In this document: positions 44,244-53,366 of the stretch, piece by piece
How the letters are laid out: each line of letters begins with the position of its first letter
How positions within the stretch are numbered: position 1 is the stretch's first letter
NCBI RefSeq assembly: GCF_014202495.1
Contig: NZ_JACHHA010000005.1
Coordinates: forward strand, 124,001 to 188,000
Source of the DNA: Cerasibacillus quisquiliarum
GTDB taxonomy: Bacteria; Bacillota; Bacilli; Bacillales; Amphibacillaceae
Reading direction: 5' to 3'
DNA length: 64,000 bases
The notes under the pieces: model-generated
What the model was told of the DNA's origin: nothing
The model's database searches: none
Seen by the model: only the letters and a program-made list of their open reading frames with translations
Program-made: the position numbers and the translations under genes

Positions 44244-45058
44244 TTACGCTCATGATAATAATCGATTGGGATAAATAAACCAACCGTCCCATATTCATTA
44301 TGATTAATCGTAGCGAAAACGACTCCAATCACCTCACCTTGCTCGTTAATAATTGGACTTCCACTATTGCCCCGGTAAATCGGTGCTTCTATCATAATAA
44401 CTGGATCATTCCATTCTTTTAGTTGTATATAATCTAAAATATATCCCTCATTTACAATGCCTTGAAAGCGAAGTGGGTTTCCGATAAACGTCACTTTTTC
44501 TCTTTCTTTAAAAAGTGTTTCTCTAGCTAAATTTAAATACGGCAATTCATTTCCTTCAATTGTTTGTAATATAGCCAAATCTATTTCAGGATATGTTTCA
44601 ACAACAGTGGCGCGAAATAGTCCGTCATTTTTAAAGGCTACGGTTACTTCAGTTTCATCTTTAACAATATGTTGATTCGTAATAATTTCACCATTAGCAT
44701 TAATTGAAAAACCCGTACCACGACTTTCTTCAGTTTCAATCACGACAACTGCTTCTTTATATTTTTGAATTGTTTCATTCTTTGACAATTTTGCTGATGT
44801 CATAAGAAAGTCAATCGCTGGTATAGATAAAGTTTGTGGAAATAAAGCCACTATATTAAACATAAGAGCTAATGCAATAAGCCAATAGATCCATTTCGGG
44901 AAGGGACGATGAGCAGACTTGCTTCTTGCTCGTTCACTTTCCCTTTCCAAAGCTTCCTGACGCGCCTGTTGAACGAGTTCATACATTTCTTCATCGTCTA
45001 TTTCTTCATATAAATCATCATCAATGATATCGACTTCGTATTGTTTGTTTTCCTTCAC
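44240..45058 (-). CDS. Membrane-anchored HtrA-like serine protease without PDZ domain
   Basis: A 272-residue S1C-type protease: a highly acidic cytoplasmic N-terminus (about 1-30), one membrane helix (about 55-75), then a trypsin-like domain facing outside. The triad is His130 (TNQHIV), Asp160 (YPEIDLAIL) and Ser232 (RGNSGSP). It stops after the protease domain, so the PDZ domain found in HtrA, HtrB and HtrC is absent. It starts at a GTG with a weak ribosome binding site. Probably involved in envelope protein quality control. Confidence 0.85.
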   Translation of the reverse strand: MKENKQYEVDIIDDDLYEEIDDEEMYELVQQARQEALERESERARSKSAHRPFPKWIYWLIALALMFNIVALFPQTLSIPAIDFLMTSAKLSKNETIQKYKEAVVVIETEESRGTGFSINANGEIITNQHIVKDETEVTVAFKNDGLFRATVVETYPEIDLAILQTIEGNELPYLNLARETLFKEREKVTFIGNPLRFQGIVNEGYILDYIQLKEWNDPVIMIEAPIYRGNSGSPIINEQGEVIGVVFATINHNEYGTVGLFIPIDYYHERK

Positions 45059-45117
45059 GACATCACCATCAATCTATATTAAACTTTGTTTGTGAAGTCA
45101 AATGTGAAAAACATCTA

Positions 45118-47148
45118 TTATGTTAAGGACATCCGAGCACCTTGTTGTTGCATACGGTACATCTCACTATAAATACCTTTTTGTTCTAGTAATTCATGAT
45201 GATTTCCACTTTCCTTTATCTTACCATGTTCCAGAACAAAAATCGTATCTGCGTCCCGAATCGTTGAAAGTCGATGGGCAATCACTAGTGTTGTTCGGCC
45301 TTTTTTCAACACTTTTAATGCTTCTTGAATCAATGTCTCTGATTCAGTATCGATATTTGCCGTTGCTTCATCTAAGACGAGAATCGCTGGATCAAATGCT
45401 AGAGCACGTGCAAATGATATGAGTTGTCTTTCACCGAGTGAAAAGGTCATTCCACCTTCTGTCACTTCAGCGTCATATCCTTTCGGTAACTTCTCAATAA
45501 ATCGATCAGCACCTACAGCTTTTAATGCAGCAATCGCTTGTTCACGAGATATACGTTCATCATTCATCGTAACATTGGAAAGCACCGTACCAGAAAATAG
45601 AAATGGATCTTGAAGTACAATTCCCATATGACTCCGCACTTGTTGACGCGACCACTCCTTAATATTATGATTATCAATAAATATTTTACCTTTTTGTGGA
45701 TCATAAAAACGGAAGAGCAAATTCATTAATGAACTCTTTCCCGAACCTGTATGTCCAACAAAAGCAGCTGTTTCGCCAGATTTTATATTGAATGAAATAT
45801 CGTGTAAGACATATTCATCATCATAAGCAAATGATACATTTTCAAAAGAAATATTACCTTGATATCGTGGTATCCTTATATGATTTACATCCTCAATTTC
45901 TTCATCCATGAGTTGAAAAACACGCCCCCCAGCAACACGGGCCTGTTCTAATAAAGGCAATTGATTTACGATATTGTTAATTGGACCGAATAAACGTGTT
46001 AAATAATCAACAAAAGCATATAACAATCCGATCGATACGACACTTCCTGGTTCTAATGAAAACGAACCGAAATGCCATATAAAAACAACAAATGTCATAT
46101 TGCGAAAAAATGTAACTAAATTATGCGATGTTAAAGCGTTTAATTTTAATAATTTTCGCTGATAAGTAAAATGTCTCGTATTTAATATCTCAAATTCTTT
46201 CTTTGTCTGCTTTTCACGACTAAAAGCTTGGATGATTGGCATACCTTGAATGGATTCATTTATGTTTCCATTTATTTTACTATTTGTTGAACGAATCACT
46301 TGATTAAACTTAGAACCATATATTTTATATAGTCTCATCCATATATAAATGAGTGGAATAGCTAATAAACATAGAGCCGCCAATTTCGCATCAAGAAAGA
46401 ACATCGCGATATAAACACCAAACATATAAATAAAACTTGTAATGACAATGGAGAGAACGCGTTCATATAAATCACGAATCGCCTCTGTATCATTTGTTAC
46501 ACGAGCGACAATTGTACCAGCTGGGCGCTTGACAAAATATTGGATAGGTAACCTTTGAATATGTGAAAAAACATCATTTCGCATTTTCTTAACTATTTGG
46601 TTGGATGATTTTTGCAACATATACGTTTGAAAGAATTGAAATAAACCAGCTACAACTAACAACAAAACGTATAGTACTAGTAAGAGCATAATAGGTCGTT
46701 TCTCTGGTTTTATAAATTGAGCTAAATCCGTTAGGCTTAGCTTTTGTCCACTTGCTTTAATCGGACCTTCAGGTGTTTGTATCGTCACTTGATCTCCATT
46801 AACGGATCGTTTTCCTGTTAAAGGAACTTCTCTGTTAACAAAGTAATAATTTTTATCAATTTGTATCAGTGTCGCTTTTCCTATAATATGATCATTGGCT
46901 GACTCGCGATCAGATCGTTTATAATATTTATCTTGATAGTAAATCGTCTTTTCATCTTTCTTTTCCGCAATCTGATGCCATACACCTTCAATGCCGACAA
47001 TATGGTCATCGATTATTTTTTTCGCAATCAAAGGTCCAGCTAATTCCATACCTGTTGCTATCATTAAGCAAATAATCCCAATGAGGATCCCCTTTTTAAA
47101 CGTTAAAGCGTATTGAAATAATCTTTTTTCAGTCGTTTCTGTCTTCAT
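45118..47148 (-). CDS. bmrD: BmrD (YheH), subunit of a heterodimeric multidrug ABC exporter
   Basis: A 676-residue half-transporter with an N-terminal six-helix domain and an ATPase domain (Walker A GHTGSGKSS, signature FSLGERQ, Walker B LVLDEATANID with the catalytic Glu). An extra outside domain lies between helices 1 and 2 (about residues 50-150), as in B. subtilis BmrD. Its ATG touches the bmrC stop, so the pair is co-translated. Confidence 0.92.
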   Translation of the reverse strand: MKTETTEKRLFQYALTFKKGILIGIICLMIATGMELAGPLIAKKIIDDHIVGIEGVWHQIAEKKDEKTIYYQDKYYKRSDRESANDHIIGKATLIQIDKNYYFVNREVPLTGKRSVNGDQVTIQTPEGPIKASGQKLSLTDLAQFIKPEKRPIMLLLVLYVLLLVVAGLFQFFQTYMLQKSSNQIVKKMRNDVFSHIQRLPIQYFVKRPAGTIVARVTNDTEAIRDLYERVLSIVITSFIYMFGVYIAMFFLDAKLAALCLLAIPLIYIWMRLYKIYGSKFNQVIRSTNSKINGNINESIQGMPIIQAFSREKQTKKEFEILNTRHFTYQRKLLKLNALTSHNLVTFFRNMTFVVFIWHFGSFSLEPGSVVSIGLLYAFVDYLTRLFGPINNIVNQLPLLEQARVAGGRVFQLMDEEIEDVNHIRIPRYQGNISFENVSFAYDDEYVLHDISFNIKSGETAAFVGHTGSGKSSLMNLLFRFYDPQKGKIFIDNHNIKEWSRQQVRSHMGIVLQDPFLFSGTVLSNVTMNDERISREQAIAALKAVGADRFIEKLPKGYDAEVTEGGMTFSLGERQLISFARALAFDPAILVLDEATANIDTESETLIQEALKVLKKGRTTLVIAHRLSTIRDADTIFVLEHGKIKESGNHHELLEQKGIYSEMYRMQQQGARMSLT

Positions 47149-48894
47149 TTAATCGCCTCCTTCGTGAGAAAGCTGTTGTAATTCATACTGTTGTTTATAC
47201 CAGCCATCATTTTTTATTAATGAATCATGTGTCCCATGCTCAATAATTTTCCCTTCATCTAATACAATAATCAGATCTGCATGCTCAACAGCAGACAAAC
47301 GATGTGAAGCAATAAAAGTTGTCTTTCCTTTTCTTTCTTTCCGTAAATGTTGAATAATATTTGCTTCTGTCTTACCATCGACAGCAGACATAGAATCATC
47401 TAAAATTAATATCTCTGGATTTTTTATAAAAGCACGCGCTAAAGCGACACGTTGTTTTTGTCCACCAGATAGAGACACTCCGCCTTCTCCTACTTCTGTA
47501 TCTAACCCTTTAGGTAATTGTTCAATATCTTCTAAGAAATGAGCGAGCTCCATAACACGGGTTATTTCTTTGTCGGAAGCATTTGCTTTTCCGAATTGAA
47601 TATTTTCTCGAATCGACTTCGAAAATAATATCTGCTCTTGTGGAACATAACCTATCCAACGACGTAATTGATCGATATCAATCTGTTCAATCGGTACTTT
47701 AGATAAGCGGATATTACCTTTAAAATTTGGATATTGTCTTAATAACAATTTAAATAAGGTCGTCTTGCCCGCACCAGTCTTACCGACGATACCTATTGTA
47801 TCGCCTCTATTAACATGAAAACTTATATCGTCAAGACTTTTTTGTTCACTTCCCGGATATGTAAATGAAACATGATCAAAAACAATGTCATTTACTTTAT
47901 TAACAGCTTGAACTTCATGACTATTTTTTACATCAGGTTCATAATCTAAGATTTCATTCACCCGATCTAATGATGCATTTCCACGTTGTAAAATATTGAT
48001 TAATTCGCCCATCGCAAACATCGGCCAAATAAGCATACCTAAATAAACGTTAAAACTAACTAAATCTCCAAGTGTCATGACTTGATTAAAAACAAGGTGA
48101 GCGCCATAACCGATTCCGATCGTGTATGATAAACCAACTAAAATTGTAACCGTCGGTTCAAATAAAGCGTCAACTTTCGTAACAGCCATATTTTTTTCAT
48201 ATACTTCATCTGTTTTCTTGCTAAAACGTTCAATATCTTGTTTTTCTTGAACAAAAGCACGCACAACTCGAATGCCGCGAATAGATTCCAATACTTCTGT
48301 GTTCATTTCTCCAAATGCTTCTTGCGCTTTTGTAAATCTCGCATGGATAGCTGCACCATACTTATTCATAATCAATGCCATAATCGGTAATGGCAAAAGC
48401 GACGCCAATGTTAACTTCCAACTAATCGTAAATCCCATCACCGCAACAATCATTAACATAAAAATACTAGAATCAACAAGGGTCAAAATACCAAAGCCTG
48501 CTGTTAATGCAATGGCTTTTAAATCATTTGTACTTCTCGCCATTAAATCTCCTGTTTTAAATTTTTCAAAAAAGGGCGGTGTCATCTTTAAAAAATGTGC
48601 AATTAACTTGCTCCGCATCGATTTTTCTAAAATAATGGCTCCACTAAATAACGTATAATCCCAAAAAAAGGAAACCGTATAATGAAGAAAAGCTAATAAA
48701 ATATATCCAATAATAACGGTCATTAAAATTTTTCCCGTTAACGTATTGTATTGAATATGGTCAATGATAAATCCTACCAATTTAGGTGGAACTAGCGAAA
48801 GCGTACTTGCGAATATCAATGCTAATATAGCAAATAAATATCTTTTCCAATATTGCTTGAAAAACCAATCTAACTTCTTAAAAATTGAAAACAA
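47149..48894 (-). CDS. bmrC: BmrC (YheI), subunit of a heterodimeric multidrug ABC exporter
   Basis: A 581-residue half-transporter: six-helix domain, Walker A GKTGAGKTT, canonical signature LSGGQKQRV, and Walker B ILDDSMSAVD, where Asp replaces the catalytic Glu. Such a degenerate site in one subunit is normal for heterodimeric exporters and fits BmrCD. It starts at a TTG. Upstream is a leader peptide gene and a terminator (48937-49117), the arrangement known for B. subtilis bmrB-bmrCD, which is induced by ribosome-targeting antibiotics. Confidence 0.92.
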   Translation of the reverse strand: MFSIFKKLDWFFKQYWKRYLFAILALIFASTLSLVPPKLVGFIIDHIQYNTLTGKILMTVIIGYILLAFLHYTVSFFWDYTLFSGAIILEKSMRSKLIAHFLKMTPPFFEKFKTGDLMARSTNDLKAIALTAGFGILTLVDSSIFMLMIVAVMGFTISWKLTLASLLPLPIMALIMNKYGAAIHARFTKAQEAFGEMNTEVLESIRGIRVVRAFVQEKQDIERFSKKTDEVYEKNMAVTKVDALFEPTVTILVGLSYTIGIGYGAHLVFNQVMTLGDLVSFNVYLGMLIWPMFAMGELINILQRGNASLDRVNEILDYEPDVKNSHEVQAVNKVNDIVFDHVSFTYPGSEQKSLDDISFHVNRGDTIGIVGKTGAGKTTLFKLLLRQYPNFKGNIRLSKVPIEQIDIDQLRRWIGYVPQEQILFSKSIRENIQFGKANASDKEITRVMELAHFLEDIEQLPKGLDTEVGEGGVSLSGGQKQRVALARAFIKNPEILILDDSMSAVDGKTEANIIQHLRKERKGKTTFIASHRLSAVEHADLIIVLDEGKIIEHGTHDSLIKNDGWYKQQYELQQLSHEGGD

Positions 48895-48936
48895 AGCTTA
48901 TCTCATCCTTTCTCTCTCGCCAAAAGATTTTTTTAT

Positions 48937-48972
48937 GAAAAAATAAAAGGCACACGTCTATGACGCATGCAC
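48937..48972 (-). terminator. Attenuator terminator upstream of bmrCD
   Basis: On the minus strand a 9-bp stem (arms 48962-48970 and 48950-48958, including two G-T pairs) with a 3-base loop is followed by TTTTATTTTTT. It lies between the leader peptide and bmrC, so transcription must read through it to reach the exporter genes. Confidence 0.75.
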
Positions 48973-49039
48973 AATTAAATTAGAATATAGACAGATTATT
49001 CTATTCCATAAAAAGGTCACAGATGTATGAAACCGAGCA

Positions 49040-49117
49040 TCATAAAAAAGCAGTCACCCACTCTATCTTGCTGGTATTTTTTATAAAATTATTCGTTTCA
49101 TATCGTAGTACAATCAT
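49040..49117 (-). CDS. Leader peptide of the bmrCD operon (25 aa)
   Basis: A 25-codon reading frame (begins MIVLRYETNN, ends EWVTAFL, then TGA) with an AGAAGG ribosome binding site 8 bases upstream. It sits 40 bp after a promoter and about 70 bp before the attenuator terminator. Part of its coding sequence (GTTTCATA on the plus strand, 49095-49102) is complementary to a stretch just after its stop (49026-49033). A ribosome stalled on it would change which hairpins form. This matches the role of BmrB in B. subtilis, though the peptide sequence is not similar as far as I can recall. Confidence 0.65.
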   Translation of the reverse strand: MIVLRYETNNFIKNTSKIEWVTAFL

Positions 49118-49157
49118 CTGTATAACCTTCTTTCTAAAAACTTATGTCATAATATGC

Positions 49158-49186
49158 ATTTTAATATATATTTTCTAAAATGACAA
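49158..49186 (-). promoter_or_regulatory. Sigma-A promoter for the bmrCD leader
   Basis: Reading the minus strand: TTGTCA (plus 49181-49186), a 17-bp spacer and TAAAAT (plus 49158-49163). Confidence 0.65.
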
Positions 49187-49409
49187 TCGTTTTTAAAAAA
49201 TTATTATAAAGAAAGAATGTTCACGATATATGTTTTTCTTATTGGTTTTCACTATGGTGAAATAGTATAATAAAAGAACTAAGTTACTAATTAATCAGTG
49301 GCGACTTCTAGGATTTCAAGTAATTTTCAAGAAAATGTTTACCTGCAGTGGAAAATAACACGTCCCATTAAAAATCATAGGTAAAAAGACTATACGAGGG
49401 GGAGTACTA

Positions 49410-49964
49410 ATGGTACATTTAGACGATATGCTGGCATATAATGAAAAATTTGTAGCTGGAAAAAAATACATACCTTATGAAACGAATAGCCGACCTAATA
49501 AAGAGATGGTCATCTTGACTTGTATGGAATCACGTTTAATCGAATTACTTTTAAGAGCGTTAAATCTTAAAAATGGCGATGTGAAAATGTTAAAAAATGC
49601 TGGTGCAATGATTAGAAAACCTTATGATACAATTATGAAAAGTATTCTCGTAGCGATATATGAACTTGGCGCTAAAGAAGTTGTAGTTATTGGTCATTAT
49701 GACTGTGGCATGTCTCAAACAATTCCATCCGAATTAAAAGAAAAAATGATCGTGAATGGAATTAAACAGGAAACTATTCAAACAATTGAACGTTCTGGCA
49801 TCGATTTTGAAGAAGAGTTTAGTGGGTTTGAGAGTGTTGAAGATTCTGTTAAGCAAAGCGTCTCTATTATTCGCCATCATCCATTACTTCCTGAATACGT
49901 TAAAGTCCACGGACTTGTCATTGATCCAAAAACAGGAAAAGTTGATGTCATAACACGTGAATAA
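49410..49964 (+). CDS. Beta-class carbonic anhydrase (YtiB-like) with altered active-site motif
   Basis: A 184-residue zinc enzyme that converts CO2 and bicarbonate. Zinc ligands Cys38 (LTCME), His96 and Cys99 (GHYDCGM) are all present. The catalytic dyad motif normally reads C-x-D-x-R; here it is Cys38-Met-Glu40-Ser-Arg42, so the Asp is replaced by Glu. The rest matches YtiB closely (HGLVIDPKTGKVDV). Whether it is active is open. It has a strong GGGGGAG ribosome binding site. Confidence 0.85.
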   Translation: MVHLDDMLAYNEKFVAGKKYIPYETNSRPNKEMVILTCMESRLIELLLRALNLKNGDVKMLKNAGAMIRKPYDTIMKSILVAIYELGAKEVVVIGHYDCGMSQTIPSELKEKMIVNGIKQETIQTIERSGIDFEEEFSGFESVEDSVKQSVSIIRHHPLLPEYVKVHGLVIDPKTGKVDVITRE

Positions 49965-50757
49965 TTCTTTATAAATTATATGTTATGTAACATGGTGTCA
50001 TTGGATGAAGCAATTATAACCATACGAGAAGCTATACATCTTTCAAATTTAGAGCATTATATTTTATTAAGAAATATGTTATGTCGTTTCATCCGAACGC
50101 TTATAAAAAATAGACTTATTTAGCACTGGGTGATCCTATTAGATGCCGTCTAAAATAAACAGCATATTATTGAACAAGCTCTCATTCAAAAATAATGAGA
50201 AATTATATTAACATATAATCTTATAAAACATGTAAGAATTAAAAAAGCGGCCTTAGACTCTTACATAAGATCTAAAACCGCTTAAATCATTTATTCACTG
50301 TCTACTTGACAGAGGACACTCTGTTTCATTTACTTAAACAACAACTACTTATATCCTTAAATCATGGATACTGAATGTGTGGTTGCATCCCAAGATGAAT
50401 ATATTCATGATATTATTCCTATCGCACTTCGACAATATTTATCAACGTAATGCCGATTACTATTGATGACTATTTTCCATCGATACCGTTACAACCCCCA
50501 TCATGTTCAGCTTCAGTCACGTTTCAGTCTAGTCAACTAGATTTGAGATGATATTAATATTTATAACCATATTAAATAAACGGGGCGCTTTCTGATAAAA
50601 TTAAGGTTATTAAATAACCACTATTAGATATGTGCTCTTGTTTAAAAATAATATATGACTATAAAATAAACATTTTAGCATTAATCTTATATAGCTATTA
50701 CATGGGATTAAACACCTATAAACTCCTTCACATATGATTATAATAAACTTTTTTCTT
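49965..50757. other. 790-bp gene-free stretch with one strong hairpin
   Basis: No reading frame with a convincing start is present. The only clear structure is the minus-strand terminator-like hairpin at 50239-50283. A short frame on the minus strand (MTEAEHDGGCNGIDGK) and others nearby look like chance or very decayed coding sequence. AT content is high. Confidence 0.6.
50239..50283 (-). terminator. Terminator-like hairpin in the 790-bp gap
   Basis: Arms AAGCGG / CCGCTT, TTAGA / TCTAA and TCTTA / TAAGA are stacked in one arm of 16 pairs, followed on the minus strand by TTTTTT. It lies 475 bp after the murG-like gene, the nearest upstream minus-strand gene. Confidence 0.7.
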
Positions 50758-51831
50758 TTATTTTTTTGCCTGTTCTTTAATAATCTCAATCACTCGGTCA
50801 CGTGATTCACGACTACGGTATGATGCTTGATGATCTTTTATAATCGGTGCTTCTTTTTGGAGCTTTAATAAACCAGTTAGTAATGTTTCTTCTGTTAAGT
50901 CTTCTTCTTCTAATACATGCGCAAAATGTTTCTTTTTAAATGAAGCCGCATTAATAATCTGATCACCACGACTCGCTTGTCTAGAAAGTGGAATGAGTAA
51001 CATTGGAATTTGTAAAGCAAGAAATTCAAAGATTGCATTTGCACCAGCACGTGACAACACAAAGTCAGTAATAGCTAATAAATGATTTAATTCTTCATTA
51101 ACATATTCATATTGAACATAACCATCTGCTTTTATTGTGTGGTCCTTTTTCCCGTTTCCACATATATGTATGATTTGAAAATGCTCTAATAATTCATTTA
51201 AACTTTGTCTAACAATTGTATTTATTTTTTCTGAGCCTCCGCTACCACCCATAATGAGTAATATCGGTTTTTCCTTTGTAAATCCTGTTAATGTATATCC
51301 TTTTGCTTTATGACCTTTAAAGAGTTCATCACGAATAACAGCACCTACATATTCACTCTTCTTATCTGGTAAATAATCCATCGTTTCGGAGAATGTAGCT
51401 AAAACCTTATTAGCAAAAGGAAAAGCTAGCTTATTTGCTAATCCTGGCGTATAATCAGATTCATGAATAACAGTTGGAACACGGCGTAAACGAGAAGCAA
51501 AGATAACCGGTACCGAAACAAAACCACCTTTAGAAAAGATAATATTCGGCTTAAGCTTCCCTATAATCCGCCATGCTTCATATGTTCCTTTTAGTACTTT
51601 AAATGGATCTTTAAAATTTTCAATTGACATATAACGTCTCAATTTCCCTGTTGAAATTGGATAATAAGTGACGTCTTCTAACGGTTCTATTAACTGACGT
51701 TCAATCCCATTAATCGAACCGATATAATCAATTTCCCAACCTTCTTGTTGGAAAACGGGAATCAATGCTAAATTAACAATGACATGCCCTGCTGTTCCAC
51801 CACCAGTAAATATAATTCGTTTCTTTTTCAT
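50758..51831 (-). CDS. murG: MurG-type UDP-GlcNAc:lipid I transferase (second-copy type)
   Basis: A 357-residue GT28 glycosyltransferase that makes lipid II. Motifs: [16 protein letters not shown] near the N-terminus, [37 protein letters not shown] and the donor-site [11 protein letters not shown] and [13 protein letters not shown]. The start is the ATG at 51831 after GAGGAG. It is not in the mur/fts cluster, where Bacillus murG normally lies, and some of its motifs ([11 protein letters not shown] rather than GTGGHIYPALA) fit the second MurG found in B. cereus relatives. So a paralogue is likely. Confidence 0.87.
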   Translation of the reverse strand: MKKKRIIFTGGGTAGHVIVNLALIPVFQQEGWEIDYIGSINGIERQLIEPLEDVTYYPISTGKLRRYMSIENFKDPFKVLKGTYEAWRIIGKLKPNIIFSKGGFVSVPVIFASRLRRVPTVIHESDYTPGLANKLAFPFANKVLATFSETMDYLPDKKSEYVGAVIRDELFKGHKAKGYTLTGFTKEKPILLIMGGSGGSEKINTIVRQSLNELLEHFQIIHICGNGKKDHTIKADGYVQYEYVNEELNHLLAITDFVLSRAGANAIFEFLALQIPMLLIPLSRQASRGDQIINAASFKKKHFAHVLEEEDLTEETLLTGLLKLQKEAPIIKDHQASYRSRESRDRVIEIIKEQAKK

Positions 51832-51953
51832 AACACGTTTCTCCTCTTCTTGATACACTAAATATATATTATACCTATTTTCTTAAGAGATTTGTAATCC
51901 TTTTCTCTTATAAATCTATCGTAACAAATACAAGTTGGAAAAGGGAGATCTTC

Positions 51954-53321
51954 ATGCATGAAACAACAACATTGAAAGAAAAAGTAAAATTATTCGGCTA
52001 TATCTTAATTCCAATATTAATTACACAACTTAGTATGTACTTAATGAATTTCTTTGATACGATTATGTCTGGTAAAGCTGGAGCTGTTGATTTAGCAGGA
52101 GTTGCGATCGGTTCTAGTCTCTGGGTTCCGATTTTCACAGGAATCAATGGGATTCTACTTGCAGTTACACCGATCATCGCTCAGTTAGTCGGAGCAAATA
52201 AAGAAAACGATATTCCTAAAAAAATGCAACAAGCACTATATTTAGCCATCACTTTAGCCATCATTGTCATTATAGGTGTCGGAGTATGTATTAATCCCAT
52301 CCTACAAATGATGGATCTTGAAGAAGGAGTTCGATATACAGCTAAGTATTATTTAATATCATTACTAACAGGCATCATTCCTTTATTTATTTTTAACACG
52401 TTGCGAAATTTTATAGATGCCCATGGAAAAACGAGGATTTCCATGGTTATTATTTTAATTTCATTACCTTTAAATGTTGTATTTAACTATATTTTTATTT
52501 TTGGTAAGTTTGGTGTGCCAAGGTTCGGAGGAATTGGTTCTGGAATTGCAACAGCCATCACTTATTGGCTCGTATGCATCATTGCAATTGGTACAACGAT
52601 TAAAGTTAAGCCTTTTAAACAATACCATATATTAGAAAACTGGCAACGACCATCCTTTATTGAATGGGGAAGGCAATTAAAAATAGGTGTACCGATTGGC
52701 TTTGCATTGTTTTTTGAAACGAGTATTTTCTCTGCCGTTACTCTGTTTATGAGTACCTATAATACACAAACAATTGCCGCACATACAGCAGCAATGAACT
52801 TTGCCTCTTTATTATATATGATACCTTTAAGTGTTGGTATGACTCTTACAATTGCAATCGGCTATGAAGTTGGTGCAAAGCGCTTCAAGCATGCACGTAC
52901 CTATGGATATATAGGAATAAGCGGTGGTATTTTTATCGCTATATTTGCTGGTCTGATATTATATATATTTAATGATCCCGTTGCAAGGCTTTACCATACC
53001 GATCCAGCTGTCATAGAATTAACAAAGCAATTTATTTACTATGCCATCATTTTCCAATTTGCTGACGCTTTTGGAGCACCACTCCAAGGAGCACTTCGTG
53101 GTTATAAAGATGTCAATATGACACTTATTATGGCGTTTATTTCTTATTGGATTATTGGTTTACCTAGTGGTTGGTTATTAGCTCATTACACATCATTGGA
53201 GCCATTTGGCTATTGGGTTGGTATTATTATTGGTTTAAGTGCAGGTGCTATCACTTTATTCGGACGCCTCTTATATATCCAAAATAAAATGGCTATTAAA
53301 CATAAGAAGATGAATGCGTAA
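51954..53321 (+). CDS. MATE family efflux transporter
   Basis: A 455-residue protein with 12 membrane helices in two halves. Typical MATE stretches are NFFDTIMSGKAGAVDLAGVA, GLNG-type GINGILLAVTPIIAQLVGA and QGALRGYKDVNM. It exports drugs or other cations by Na+ or H+ exchange; NorM/YojI-like. It starts at an ATG after AAAGGGAG and shares its terminator with odhB. Confidence 0.88.
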   Translation: MHETTTLKEKVKLFGYILIPILITQLSMYLMNFFDTIMSGKAGAVDLAGVAIGSSLWVPIFTGINGILLAVTPIIAQLVGANKENDIPKKMQQALYLAITLAIIVIIGVGVCINPILQMMDLEEGVRYTAKYYLISLLTGIIPLFIFNTLRNFIDAHGKTRISMVIILISLPLNVVFNYIFIFGKFGVPRFGGIGSGIATAITYWLVCIIAIGTTIKVKPFKQYHILENWQRPSFIEWGRQLKIGVPIGFALFFETSIFSAVTLFMSTYNTQTIAAHTAAMNFASLLYMIPLSVGMTLTIAIGYEVGAKRFKHARTYGYIGISGGIFIAIFAGLILYIFNDPVARLYHTDPAVIELTKQFIYYAIIFQFADAFGAPLQGALRGYKDVNMTLIMAFISYWIIGLPSGWLLAHYTSLEPFGYWVGIIIGLSAGAITLFGRLLYIQNKMAIKHKKMNA

Positions 53322-53322
53322 G

Positions 53323-53361
53323 CAAAAAGCTTCGGCTCACCTTAATGTGGACCGAAGCTTT
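53323..53361. terminator. Terminator between the MATE gene and odhB
   Basis: AAAGCTTCGG / CCGAAGCTTT with a 14-base partly paired loop. The T run is on the minus-strand side, so it mainly ends odhAB. Confidence 0.75.
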
Positions 53362-53366
53362 GATTA

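Noticed and set aside
50450-50530. Minus-strand fragment reading MTEAEHDGGCNGIDGK, resembling Cys/Gly-rich coat proteins
   Set aside because: Only 16 codons, no ribosome binding site, and stops on both sides; too short to support.
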